This document shows, piece by piece, positions 23,079 to 29,640 of a DNA stretch of 29,640 nt. The DNA is from an uncultured Clostridia bacterium (lineage in GTDB: Bacteria; Bacillota; Clostridia; Christensenellales; CAG-138), in contig CALAXO010000179.1 in NCBI GenBank assembly GCA_937894955.1, positions 1 to 29,640 of the forward strand, given 5' to 3'. Under the pieces are notes generated by a model that ran no database searches, was not told the origin of the DNA, and worked only from the letters and a program-made list of their open reading frames with translations. The position numbers and the translations under genes are program-made. Position 1 is the first letter of the stretch; every line of letters starts with the position of its first letter.

Positions 23079-24744
23079 TTGCGCTTACCTCTTTCAGCTT
23101 TGTAAGTGCAATCTTTGTTTCGGCGGCGGTTTCGCCGAGCAGCATTGCTATTTCCTGAACGATGCGCATTTGCTTGTCAACAACCTGATCGGCAATTTCA
23201 ACAGTTTTCCGCCTTGCTTCGTCTTTTTGACGGCGCATGGTTTCTGCTTCGGTAACATCGCGCAGAATGCACAGCAGAGAACGATATTCCCTGTCATAAA
23301 TGATGGTTTCTTCAACATGCCGCCCGTATTCCGCAAGATAGCATGGCTTTGAACGTATGCTTCGCTCAGTTTCAAGAACCGATGCAAAGTCACCGGGTTC
23401 AAGAATGCGAACGACGTTGCAACCAAGGATATCCTCGGCGCGCCGCATATTCATGATTCTGAGTGCAGCGTTGTTGATATTCTGCACTTCGAGCTTTTCG
23501 TTAAGCACAAGAATGCCGAGAGGAATGTTGTTTATTACGCTGTCGGAAAAATTCATTGCTTTTTCTTTCAGATAGGGGAGACACATGGAGACTTCCGCCT
23601 TGCCCTGATAGATTGCAATGGCTTTTTCACGACATGTGTTGTAGCCGCAGGAGCCGCAGTTCAATTCATCGGAAGATTGCTTCTTTCCCATTTGAAGCAA
23701 AATTTCTTTAATTTCACTTTCGGAAGGCATCGGAGCCCGCTGCTCAATTGCAGATATCTCTTTTTGCAGCGCGATTGAATCAGGCTGCATAACAGGGAAG
23801 TCTTTGCTGCCCGCAAAACGTGTGACCGTGACATAATCTTTTGCGGGGTAGCTGTGAAACTTCTCCATAACCGGGCCGCCAATGCAGCTGCCGACACAGG
23901 CAGACATCTCAATGAAACACTTGTGAATGCGCCCGCTCTCAATATCGCGCAGCACGGCAATGCAGTTGTCAACTCCGTCTATTGCCATGTATGTGTAATC
24001 ACTGTTGCTGCAATCCATCGTCTTAAGAATACCGCCGGTGGTGGGGAACAGGCGCGCACGGCTATCCTCCTTCGGAACAATCTTCTTCTCGGGTTCAATA
24101 CCCTTTTCTTTGAACCACGCGCTGAGCTCATCGAACGTCAGGACGGCATCGACAATACCGTCATAATGCTCTGCCTCATCTTTTTTTGCAACGCAGGGTC
24201 CGATAAACACTGTTTTAGCCTCGGGGTGACGCCGCTTAATGTCACGGCAATGCGCCTGCATTGGGGAAAGAACGGGTGCAAGACAGGACAGCTCACGAGG
24301 GTAGTATTTCTGAATCAGAAGATTCACGGAGTGGCAACACGATGAAATGACAACATCCGGTGCATCCTCACGCAGCATACGTTCATATTCTGTTTTTACA
24401 ACGGTTGCACCGATTGCGGTTTCTTCAGCGTCAAAAAAACCGAGTTTTTTCAGTGCATCACGCATAGCTTCAATGCCCACGCCGTCGTAGTTGGCAACAA
24501 ACGAAGGTGCGATGCTTGCAATAACAGGCGCAGGCGACTGAATAAGGACTTTTGCCTTTTCTGTTTCGTCAACGATTTGTTTAGCATTTTGAGGGCACAC
24601 AACGAAGCAATGCCCGCAAAGAATGCATTCATTGTCGATTATGTAAGCCTGGTTGCCTGAAAACCTGATAGCTTTAACAGGACAATGGCGAATGCACTTG
24701 TAGCAATTTTTGCAGTTAGATTTTTTTAAAGCGATGCAATTCAC
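23071..24744 (-). CDS. hydS: Sensory-type [FeFe] hydrogenase with Fe-S and PAS domains
   Basis: A 557-residue group C (HydS-like) hydrogenase, thought to sense hydrogen or redox state rather than make bulk H2. Layout: two 4Fe-4S motifs (Cys11-21, Cys40-50); a divergent H-cluster domain with SSCCHSV (134-140; TSCCPxW in catalytic enzymes), IGPCVAKK (181-188) and EMSACVGSC (279-287; MAC becomes SAC); an extra CGSCGYNTC cluster domain (363-388); a PAS domain (about 401-500); and a C-terminal coiled coil (about 500-550) that could contact the phosphatase. It starts at GTG with AAAGGAG nine bases upstream. The gene overlaps the phosphatase start by eight bases. The HydS role is inferred from domain architecture. 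Confidence 0.88.
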   Translation of the reverse strand: MNCIALKKSNCKNCYKCIRHCPVKAIRFSGNQAYIIDNECILCGHCFVVCPQNAKQIVDETEKAKVLIQSPAPVIASIAPSFVANYDGVGIEAMRDALKKLGFFDAEETAIGATVVKTEYERMLREDAPDVVISSCCHSVNLLIQKYYPRELSCLAPVLSPMQAHCRDIKRRHPEAKTVFIGPCVAKKDEAEHYDGIVDAVLTFDELSAWFKEKGIEPEKKIVPKEDSRARLFPTTGGILKTMDCSNSDYTYMAIDGVDNCIAVLRDIESGRIHKCFIEMSACVGSCIGGPVMEKFHSYPAKDYVTVTRFAGSKDFPVMQPDSIALQKEISAIEQRAPMPSESEIKEILLQMGKKQSSDELNCGSCGYNTCREKAIAIYQGKAEVSMCLPYLKEKAMNFSDSVINNIPLGILVLNEKLEVQNINNAALRIMNMRRAEDILGCNVVRILEPGDFASVLETERSIRSKPCYLAEYGRHVEETIIYDREYRSLLCILRDVTEAETMRRQKDEARRKTVEIADQVVDKQMRIVQEIAMLLGETAAETKIALTKLKEVSANE

Positions 24745-24852
24745 TGCACGAAGCTCCTTTCATTTTTGAATAAGTCGAGCAATTCGCTTTTCAAAAGCAG
24801 TCCCTTATCTATCGCGGGTTTGTCCGGATAAACAAAGCAATAACCGCTCGGT
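24745..24852 (-). other. Short protein-like open stretch between ferredoxin and hydS
   Basis: In one minus-strand frame the gap reads without stop as about 35 residues (GYCFVYPDKPAIDKG...LLDLFKNERSFVQ) and ends at the hydS start, but it has no start codon with a ribosome binding site and continues in frame into antisense-like translation of the ferredoxin gene. It could be a decayed gene end or chance. Confidence 0.25.
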
Positions 24853-25095
24853 TTATTTGAGTTTTGCGAGAACGTTCTGCTCAAAAAACGAATTGACCGT
24901 TGCGGGTGAAACAGAATGGAATTCGTCGTCAACGGTAACGCAAACACCCTGCTGGCATTTGCCCATGCAGAACGTGCCGGCAAGCTCCACTTCATCGGAG
25001 AGATGGTTGCTCTTGATAAGATACTGGAGCTGTTCAACGACCTGGCGCGAACCCTTGATGTGACATGATGAGCCGATACAAACAGTGATTTTCAT
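24853..25095 (-). CDS. Thioredoxin-like [2Fe-2S] ferredoxin (NuoE-type)
   Basis: An 80-residue thioredoxin-fold ferredoxin binding one 2Fe-2S cluster, as in NuoE/HydA-type subunits. Seen: CIGSSC (5-10) in the N-terminal part and the second cysteine pair FCMGKCQQG (about 45-53), the standard four-cysteine arrangement. The start at 25095 is fixed by AGGAGG seven bases upstream; the frame continues to 25167 but without a site. Small relatives are encoded next to PAS-hydrogenases in Clostridia and probably donate or accept electrons for the adjacent hydrogenases. A possible promoter lies at 25121-25148. Confidence 0.9.
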   Translation of the reverse strand: MKITVCIGSSCHIKGSRQVVEQLQYLIKSNHLSDEVELAGTFCMGKCQQGVCVTVDDEFHSVSPATVNSFFEQNVLAKLK

Positions 25096-25120
25096 AGTTG
25101 TTCCTCCTGAAACATTAAGT

Positions 25121-25148
25121 TTAATATTGATAATTTCAAAGTAATCAA
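25121..25148 (-). promoter_or_regulatory. Possible promoter of the ferredoxin-hydrogenase operon
   Basis: Minus-strand TTGATT and TATTAA are 16 bases apart, each four of six matches, about 30 bases upstream of the ribosome binding site. Weak, but the only candidate in the 100-base gap. Confidence 0.35.
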
Positions 25149-25195
25149 CGATTAAGCGGGAAAGCATTCGGTTTTATCCCGGAACCAATCAGAGG

Positions 25196-25960
25196 TTACT
25201 TCATTATTGAAAGCAGCAGTTTCTTTCCGGCTGCATTTTCACGGTTATAAAGCATGGATGCTGCAAACGGCAAAAGTGCCGTAATTGCATCGGAAGAGCA
25301 GGATCCGTTACGCTTTAGATAGAGCTCGAAATATTCGCGTGCTGTTTGTTCTCCGCAGGTGAGCCAAAGCATAAGGCAGCATATTGCAGCATCGGATTCC
25401 GGAGTTCCCGGGTAAGCGTACGCCCAGTCGATAATATAAAGCTCGCCGCCTGAAGATAAAATGACATTTTCGGGCGCAAGGCTGCCGTGACAAAGCTTAT
25501 CCCCGGCAAAGGCCGCATGTTTACCGTTGTCAAAAGCACTTTGAACGATATCCGCTGAATTCGATTCAACATACGCCGTATATGCAGCATCAGTGCTGCG
25601 AAAATTCGGCACTGTCCGCAGATTGCGAATGCATTCGGGGCAGCGTGTACCGTTTATCGAAAGCTGAGCATCAATAAGCAGATTCAGTCGCTGTGTACGG
25701 AAATCAGCATCGTTTCCGTCATTGCACAAAATCGGACTTCCGACGATATAATCATAGGTGATGAGACGTTTATTGCCATGCAAATTGACTTCGCGCAGTT
25801 TGGGGACATTCAACCCGGCTTCGGCGGCAGCGGCCATGTTCGTCGCTTCCGAGAGAACGAAAGAAGCGGGGAAGTCATCTTCCAACACTTTTATGCAAAG
25901 TTCGCCGTCTCGAAAAACGGTTCTGTTGCTGCGGACGGAAATGATCCTGTCAAATTGCAT
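25196..25960 (-). CDS. Kinase-fold (APH-type) phosphotransferase lacking the catalytic Asp
   Basis: A 254-residue protein of the aminoglycoside phosphotransferase/choline kinase fold. N-lobe: CIKVLE with the ATP-binding Lys24 and a pairing Glu38 (LSEAT). C-lobe: the loop that normally reads HGDLxxxN is here CHGSLAPEN (157-165), so the catalytic Asp is Ser160, while Asn165 and the metal-binding Asp178 (YIIDWA) are kept. It could be a pseudokinase or an unusual kinase; a protein or small-molecule target is unknown. The start at 25960 has AAGGAG seven bases upstream. It follows rex by 22 bases and precedes the ferredoxin by 100, suggesting a role in the same redox system. Confidence 0.8.
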   Translation of the reverse strand: MQFDRIISVRSNRTVFRDGELCIKVLEDDFPASFVLSEATNMAAAAEAGLNVPKLREVNLHGNKRLITYDYIVGSPILCNDGNDADFRTQRLNLLIDAQLSINGTRCPECIRNLRTVPNFRSTDAAYTAYVESNSADIVQSAFDNGKHAAFAGDKLCHGSLAPENVILSSGGELYIIDWAYAYPGTPESDAAICCLMLWLTCGEQTAREYFELYLKRNGSCSSDAITALLPFAASMLYNRENAAGKKLLLSIMK

Positions 25961-25982
25961 ACGAGCACTCCTTGTTAACCAA

Positions 25983-26597
25983 TCACAGCAGCTGCGCTTT
26001 AAGCACGGCAAGTGATTGAGCAATATTCTCGTAGCGAATGATAGTATCATTCGGCGGGATCAGCTTGCATGGAGCAAGGCAGAGCATCATTTTTATTCCG
26101 GCATTATATAATTCGTTGCAAGCCTGCTGTGCTGCTTCGGCCGGAACCGCGATAATGCCGATCCTTGCATTGTGCTTGCTGCAGAAAGAAGCAAGCTCTG
26201 AAATCGGATAGATATATTTACCATTCGGCGAAGCAACAGGTTCAGCAACGGCAATGTCGAAAGCGGCAAGAATATTTAAACCGTAATCAGCAAATCCGGC
26301 ATAGTCAAGCAATGCCCTTCCGAGTTTTCCGGCACCGATAATGACTGTTCCACCGTCCTTTTCACTTAGGCAGGAAGCAAGACTTGCTGTCAACTCGCCG
26401 ACTTTGTATCCTGTTTTCGGCTTTCCGGAACCGCAGAGCGCGCGCAAATCTTTCCGCACCTGAACTTCGCCCAATTCAAGCTCTTTTGCAATGGTTGTTG
26501 CAGATATATTCGCCGTGCTGTCTTCAATTCCGCGCAGAAATTTAAGGTAAGCGGGTGCGCGCCCGAGCGTTGCACGGGATATCTTGGGGTTGATCAT
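25983..26597 (-). CDS. rex: Redox-sensing transcriptional repressor Rex
   Basis: A 204-residue repressor that binds DNA when NADH is low and releases it when NADH/NAD rises, controlling fermentation and hydrogenase genes in Firmicutes. Seen: N-terminal winged helix (about 8-70; ISATTIAKELELGEVQVRKDL, the recognition helix region), then a Rossmann domain with GAGKLG at 88-93 and a C-terminal dimer region. The start at 26597 is set by AAAGGAGG seven bases upstream; the frame extends to 26672 without a site. No clear Rex operator (TTGTTAA-N4-TTAACAA type) was found in the window, so its direct targets here are not proven. Confidence 0.93.
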   Translation of the reverse strand: MINPKISRATLGRAPAYLKFLRGIEDSTANISATTIAKELELGEVQVRKDLRALCGSGKPKTGYKVGELTASLASCLSEKDGGTVIIGAGKLGRALLDYAGFADYGLNILAAFDIAVAEPVASPNGKYIYPISELASFCSKHNARIGIIAVPAEAAQQACNELYNAGIKMMLCLAPCKLIPPNDTIIRYENIAQSLAVLKAQLL

Positions 26598-26811
26598 TTC
26601 GGTTCCTCCTTTGGCGTTGATTCGTCCGCATTTTGGCAGGCAAGGCTTTGTCGATTTTTCGACTGACGGCACTTTTCATGCTGATATTCTAAAGCAATGA
26701 GCGGATAATTGGAATTGCCGTTTTCGCATAACGGTATTGAATTTATCGATATACATGAGTTTATTTAATAAACTTAAGGAAAAAAAGCGATATCAATCGG
26801 ATTGCGGGATG
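26598..26811. promoter_or_regulatory. Region upstream of rex with a short palindrome
   Basis: About 210 bases with no gene. GTTTATT/AATAAAC around one central base forms a palindrome at 26759-26773, which could be an operator or part of a promoter for rex; it does not match the usual 18-base Rex operator well. Confidence 0.35.
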
Positions 26812-26834
26812 AAAAACGCACTCAAACGAGTGCG
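26812..26834 (-). terminator. Terminator of the LysR gene
   Basis: CGCACTC (26817-26823) pairs with GAGTGCG (26828-26834) across four bases, and on the minus strand TTTTT follows. It lies 22 bases after the LysR stop. Confidence 0.87.
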
Positions 26835-26856
26835 CCGAAAATTGTACATAACGATC

Positions 26857-27792
26857 TTATCTGTGTGCATCGATGATCTTGCGTTTGGACGAGCAAAGCT
26901 CTGCAATGAACAATCTGTCTAAAGAAGATAAAGAATAATCCTTACGGTGAATCAGAAGATCCTTGTAGGTTTTCAGTTCCTCGCTGCAGGGAATTTCAAC
27001 AAGGTTAAACCTATCCAACGTTTCTTGCGGAATCGGGGAGACCCACATAAAGCAATCGCCGTTCCTGCTCAACAGTTCAAATTGGCTGCCGCGCTCGTAA
27101 ACAAAAATACGGCGATTTGAGTTGTCGGGCAGCTCTTCTTTTTTTGATGCAGCAAACGGCATTGAGGGCACATAGGGGTCGGCATGAGCAATTTCAATAT
27201 AATCTTTAAGCATGTTGAAATTAACATTGCCGGCACGTGCAAGGCTGCTGTTTTGACCCACAATCAAAACATAGCGAAATTCGGCTACGAGTTCGTAGGC
27301 GAGATTCTTCTCTTGAAGCATGTCTTTATAATATTTATCGTATTCCGCTGCATAGCGTACAATGCCGAGCCGATAATCCTCCTGCAAGACATTTTTCACA
27401 GTGTTTGCAGAGTTGGTTTCGTAGTAAAACGCATCAATTGCGTCCAAAGGCTTGAACAGCAGTGAGAATGCCGTGAAGGCATCGGAAATATAGCTTGCAC
27501 GGGGGCATGAAAGCGAAAAGCGCTGTCGCTGAGTACCGGAGCGGCGGAAGACAGCTTCAACTTCATCAACCTGCTTAAGAATAGCTTTTGCATATCGAAT
27601 GAAAACCTCACCGTCGGGTGTCAAAAACATACCTTTTGCACTGCGGTCAAATATTTTAATGCCAAGATTCTGTTCAAGCTCCTTTATTGCGCGGCTGAGT
27701 GTAGGCTGCCCGACAAAAAGCGTTTCCGATGCTCTGTTGATTGATTTTGCTTCTGCAATCTCAACAGCATATTTCATGTGCAGCAGGTTCAT
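26857..27792 (-). CDS. LysR family transcriptional regulator
   Basis: A 311-residue LysR-type regulator. N-terminal winged helix-turn-helix (about 1-60): MKYAVEIAEAKSINRASETL and VGQPTLSRAIKELEQNLGIKIFDR, the classical recognition helix. A linker helix and an effector-binding domain follow; the ligand is unknown. The frame runs back to 27876, but ATG at 27792 has GGAGG seven bases upstream and begins exactly where the family does. The gene is divergent from the phosphopantetheinyl transferase, and the two promoters lie 23 bases apart, the arrangement in which LysR regulators usually control both themselves and the neighbour. Confidence 0.93.
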   Translation of the reverse strand: MNLLHMKYAVEIAEAKSINRASETLFVGQPTLSRAIKELEQNLGIKIFDRSAKGMFLTPDGEVFIRYAKAILKQVDEVEAVFRRSGTQRQRFSLSCPRASYISDAFTAFSLLFKPLDAIDAFYYETNSANTVKNVLQEDYRLGIVRYAAEYDKYYKDMLQEKNLAYELVAEFRYVLIVGQNSSLARAGNVNFNMLKDYIEIAHADPYVPSMPFAASKKEELPDNSNRRIFVYERGSQFELLSRNGDCFMWVSPIPQETLDRFNLVEIPCSEELKTYKDLLIHRKDYSLSSLDRLFIAELCSSKRKIIDAHR

Positions 27793-27902
27793 GAGAAGCC
27801 CTCCGGTTTCTGTTCGTAACTGAGACAAAAGATAACGTATAAGCAGAATATAAATGCGCTGCGTTGCGCATGGCATTGCTTTCCTACCTCTTGCCTAAAC
27901 AC

Positions 27903-27931
27903 AGTATAACCTAAAATCGACAAAAAAGCAA
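27903..27931 (-). promoter_or_regulatory. Candidate LysR gene promoter
   Basis: Minus-strand TTGCTT and TATACT are 17 bases apart. It is back to back with the plus-strand promoter at 27955. Confidence 0.6.
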
Positions 27932-27954
27932 CAACGGCTCAATTCACACAGTGC

Positions 27955-27983
27955 TTGACAAAAGAAAAAAACGGTGTTATATT
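27955..27983 (+). promoter_or_regulatory. Sigma-A promoter of the phosphopantetheinyl transferase
   Basis: A perfect TTGACA and TATATT are exactly 17 bases apart. The predicted transcription start, about seven bases after the -10, falls on or next to the GTG at 27990. Confidence 0.88.
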
Positions 27984-27989
27984 ACATAA

Positions 27990-28829
27990 GTGAATTTAGA
28001 TAGAATAAAAAAGAACGTGCCACTGAACGGTGACCGCTGCATATCGACGAAAAACGGCGAACATTTCTTTACAGATTCGTTTGTTGAGATATGCATCCTT
28101 TCGTATGCACCGTATTCCCTTTTTGAAAACTATGCATTAAAACATGAACTGATGCCTTTTCTTTCGGAGCCTCGACTCGAAAAGGTCAGCCGTTTGATGC
28201 TGAATCCGCGGGAAGCTTCCCTGTCCGCAAAACACATTTACGCTTTGGAACAATCCGCTGCAGCAGAGCTCGCAATCTGTGCAGCAATGAAAAAAAACGG
28301 ACGACCGTTTGCTCCGCCTGATTATGCATATCAAGAGAACGGTCAACCGACAATTTCGAACGGTTATATTTCAATTTCACACACAGAGCAACATGCTGCC
28401 TGTGCAATCGCCGGACAGCCGGTCGGGATTGATGTTGAACGCGGACACAAATTCAGCAAGGCTGTAGCAAAGCGCATTTTGTCCCCGCAGAAGGAGTTCA
28501 TGAGCGATTCAACAAACGCAGACGAGTTGCTTTCCCGTGTGTGGACTGTTAAAGAAAGCTTCCTTAAAATGACGGGCGAGGGGATACCCGGCGGAATGCG
28601 TACATTGGAGTTGATCGCCTCGGGCGGCGGTTCTTCCGGAAAATGGATAATTAAGCGCGGCACGGAACCGAAGGCAGGCTGTGCCGAACTTTTGAGTATT
28701 TCAGACAGAGGGAATTCGGTTGGTTTTAATTGTGCGTATTTATCCGTTTGCACAAGGGAAAAAGCAACGATGCACATAAACTGTTTCGAATCAGCTGAAA
28801 GCATACTTAAATTTCTGAATGAGCCCTGA
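27990..28829 (+). CDS. 4'-phosphopantetheinyl transferase, Sfp type
   Basis: A 279-residue enzyme that moves the phosphopantetheine arm of coenzyme A onto acyl or peptidyl carrier proteins. Seen: ISISHTEQHAACAIA (127-141), VGIDVE with magnesium ligands Asp148 and Glu150, and WTVKESFLKMTGEG (185-198) with Lys188/Glu189. Sfp-type enzymes normally serve nonribosomal peptide or polyketide synthases, but no such cluster is visible here. Start problem: TAA lies immediately before the GTG at 27990; the next in-frame start is GTG at 28017, and neither has a good ribosome binding site. The promoter places transcription start at about 27990, so the mRNA may be leaderless. Fifty residues precede the usual start of the fold. 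Confidence 0.87.
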   Translation: MNLDRIKKNVPLNGDRCISTKNGEHFFTDSFVEICILSYAPYSLFENYALKHELMPFLSEPRLEKVSRLMLNPREASLSAKHIYALEQSAAAELAICAAMKKNGRPFAPPDYAYQENGQPTISNGYISISHTEQHAACAIAGQPVGIDVERGHKFSKAVAKRILSPQKEFMSDSTNADELLSRVWTVKESFLKMTGEGIPGGMRTLELIASGGGSSGKWIIKRGTEPKAGCAELLSISDRGNSVGFNCAYLSVCTREKATMHINCFESAESILKFLNEP

Positions 28830-28895
28830 TTCTGTTTTGAATTTGTGCAAAAAAAGTTTTAAAACCCATGCCTACATTATATTTATTGCTCAAGG

Positions 28896-28924
28896 TTGCC
28901 GAGGAATAACTTTTGAGTTATAAT
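28896..28924 (+). promoter_or_regulatory. Sigma-A promoter of glyA
   Basis: TTGCCG and a perfect TATAAT are 17 bases apart, about 40 bases before glyA. Confidence 0.87.
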
Positions 28925-28962
28925 ATCACTCGGAATATCAATAAACTCTATGGAGGCATAAA

Positions 28963-29640
28963 ATGATCCAGTTTGATTTGATTCGGGCACATGATCCCGA
29001 GCTTTGCGGCTACATGGAAGAGGAGCTTGCACGTCAGCGCAGCCACCTCGAGCTCATCGCATCCGAAAACTTCGTCAGCGAAACTGTTATGGCAGCAATG
29101 GGCAGCCATCTCACCAATAAGTACGCAGAAGGCTACCCAGGAAAGCGTTATTACGGCGGTTGCGAATGCGTTGACAAGGTTGAAAATCTTGCCCGCGATC
29201 GCGTCAAAAAGCTCTTTGGTGCGGAACATGCAAATGTTCAGCCTCATTCCGGCGCACAGGCGAACCTGTCCGTTTATTTTGCGCTTCTTAACCCCGGCGA
29301 TACGATTCTCGGAATGAATCTGTCCCATGGCGGTCATCTTACGCACGGCAGCCCCGTAAACATGAGCGGCAAATATTTCAATGTTGTTCCTTACGGCGTA
29401 AGCGAAGTGGATGAGCGCATTGATTATGATGAGCTCCGCCGCATTGCGAATGAATGCAAACCCAAGCTTATCATTGCGGGCGCAAGTGCATATCCCCGTG
29501 AGATCCGTTTCGACATCATTTCCGATATTGCAAAGGAAGTCGACGCAATCTTTATGGTCGATATGGCACATATTGCAGGTCTCGTTGCAGCCGGTCTGCA
29601 CATGAATCATGTACCCTATGCTGACGTTGTCACCAGCACC
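28963..29640 (+). CDS. glyA: Serine hydroxymethyltransferase, C-terminal part missing
   Basis: PLP enzyme that interconverts serine and glycine and charges tetrahydrofolate with a one-carbon unit. The 226 visible residues include HLELIASENFVS, YAEGYPGKRYYGG, NVQPHSGAQAN and VDMAHIAGL, whose Asp contacts the PLP ring nitrogen. The sequence stops at the right edge just before the expected PLP-binding lysine motif. GGAGG lies six bases before the ATG. It has its own consensus promoter and continues beyond the window. Confidence 0.95.
   Translation, partial: MIQFDLIRAHDPELCGYMEEELARQRSHLELIASENFVSETVMAAMGSHLTNKYAEGYPGKRYYGGCECVDKVENLARDRVKKLFGAEHANVQPHSGAQANLSVYFALLNPGDTILGMNLSHGGHLTHGSPVNMSGKYFNVVPYGVSEVDERIDYDELRRIANECKPKLIIAGASAYPREIRFDIISDIAKEVDAIFMVDMAHIAGLVAAGLHMNHVPYADVVTST

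Noticed and set aside
24856..25037. Minus-strand ORF overlapping the ferredoxin gene
   Set aside because: This part is an alternative frame of the ferredoxin, whose start, ribosome site and cysteine pattern are clear; only the non-overlapping tail at 24745-24852 is kept as a question.
25971..25982. TTGTTAACC as a Rex operator half-site next to rex
   Set aside because: Only one half-site without the four-base spacer and second arm; the match arises where the phosphotransferase ribosome site and the rex stop meet.

Overview
The window looks like a chromosomal segment of an anaerobic, endospore-forming Clostridia species, probably an Oscillospiraceae or Ruminococcaceae-like gut bacterium. Spore formation is indicated by two alpha/beta small acid-soluble spore proteins, a YtfI (DUF2953)/YtfJ pair and a DacF-type carboxypeptidase. 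Anaerobic fermentation is indicated by two [FeFe]-hydrogenase-like proteins, Rex, butyrate kinase and a sodium-pumping decarboxylase. Promoters read as plain sigma-A sites (-35/-10 with 17-base spacers) and ribosome binding sites are strong AGGAGG types. I saw no tRNA, rRNA, CRISPR array, insertion sequence or phage gene.

Layout. Positions 1-3133 (minus): the oxaloacetate decarboxylase operon oadG - biotin carrier - oadB - oadA, with oadA cut by the left edge. 3467-6707 (minus): ytfI-ytfJ-dacF-rluB. 6985-10016 (plus): a TtcA-like thiolase, a PDZ/S41 protease and an alpha/beta hydrolase with its own promoter. 10305-12138: a GNAT acetyltransferase (plus) converging on an M18 aminopeptidase (minus) across a shared terminator. 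12557-13212 (plus): tandem SASP genes followed by a strongly folded RNA region. 13244-15817 (minus): an FlK-like thioesterase and ftsH, the latter starting at TTG. 16074-19034 (plus): a long structured leader, then a lipoprotein/permease/ATPase ABC importer of the NMT1/SsuA/TauA type. 19096-20290 (plus): butyrate kinase. 20428-26597 (minus): rex - degenerate aminoglycoside-phosphotransferase-fold protein - 2Fe-2S ferredoxin - PAS-containing [FeFe] hydrogenase - SpoIIE-like phosphatase - second [FeFe] hydrogenase. 26857-29640: a LysR regulator (minus) divergent from an Sfp-type phosphopantetheinyl transferase (plus), then glyA cut by the right edge.

How it fits together. The most interesting region is 20428-26597. 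A hydrogenase fused to a PAS domain is followed, with an 8-base overlap, by a PP2C/SpoIIE phosphatase carrying an extra C-terminal domain that I cannot name. Upstream lie a thioredoxin-like ferredoxin, a kinase-fold protein whose catalytic Asp is replaced by Ser, and the NADH/NAD sensor Rex. This is what one would expect of a hydrogen- or redox-sensing phospho-signalling module controlling fermentative electron flow. Related PAS-hydrogenase/phosphatase clusters are known in Clostridia and Thermoanaerobacteria, but their targets are poorly defined. Butyrate kinase converges on this block through a shared terminator.

Limits: all calls come from reading the sequence. Family names rest on motif recognition and no database search was run. 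Start codons were moved from the longest possible ORF where a ribosome binding site or promoter decided the matter.
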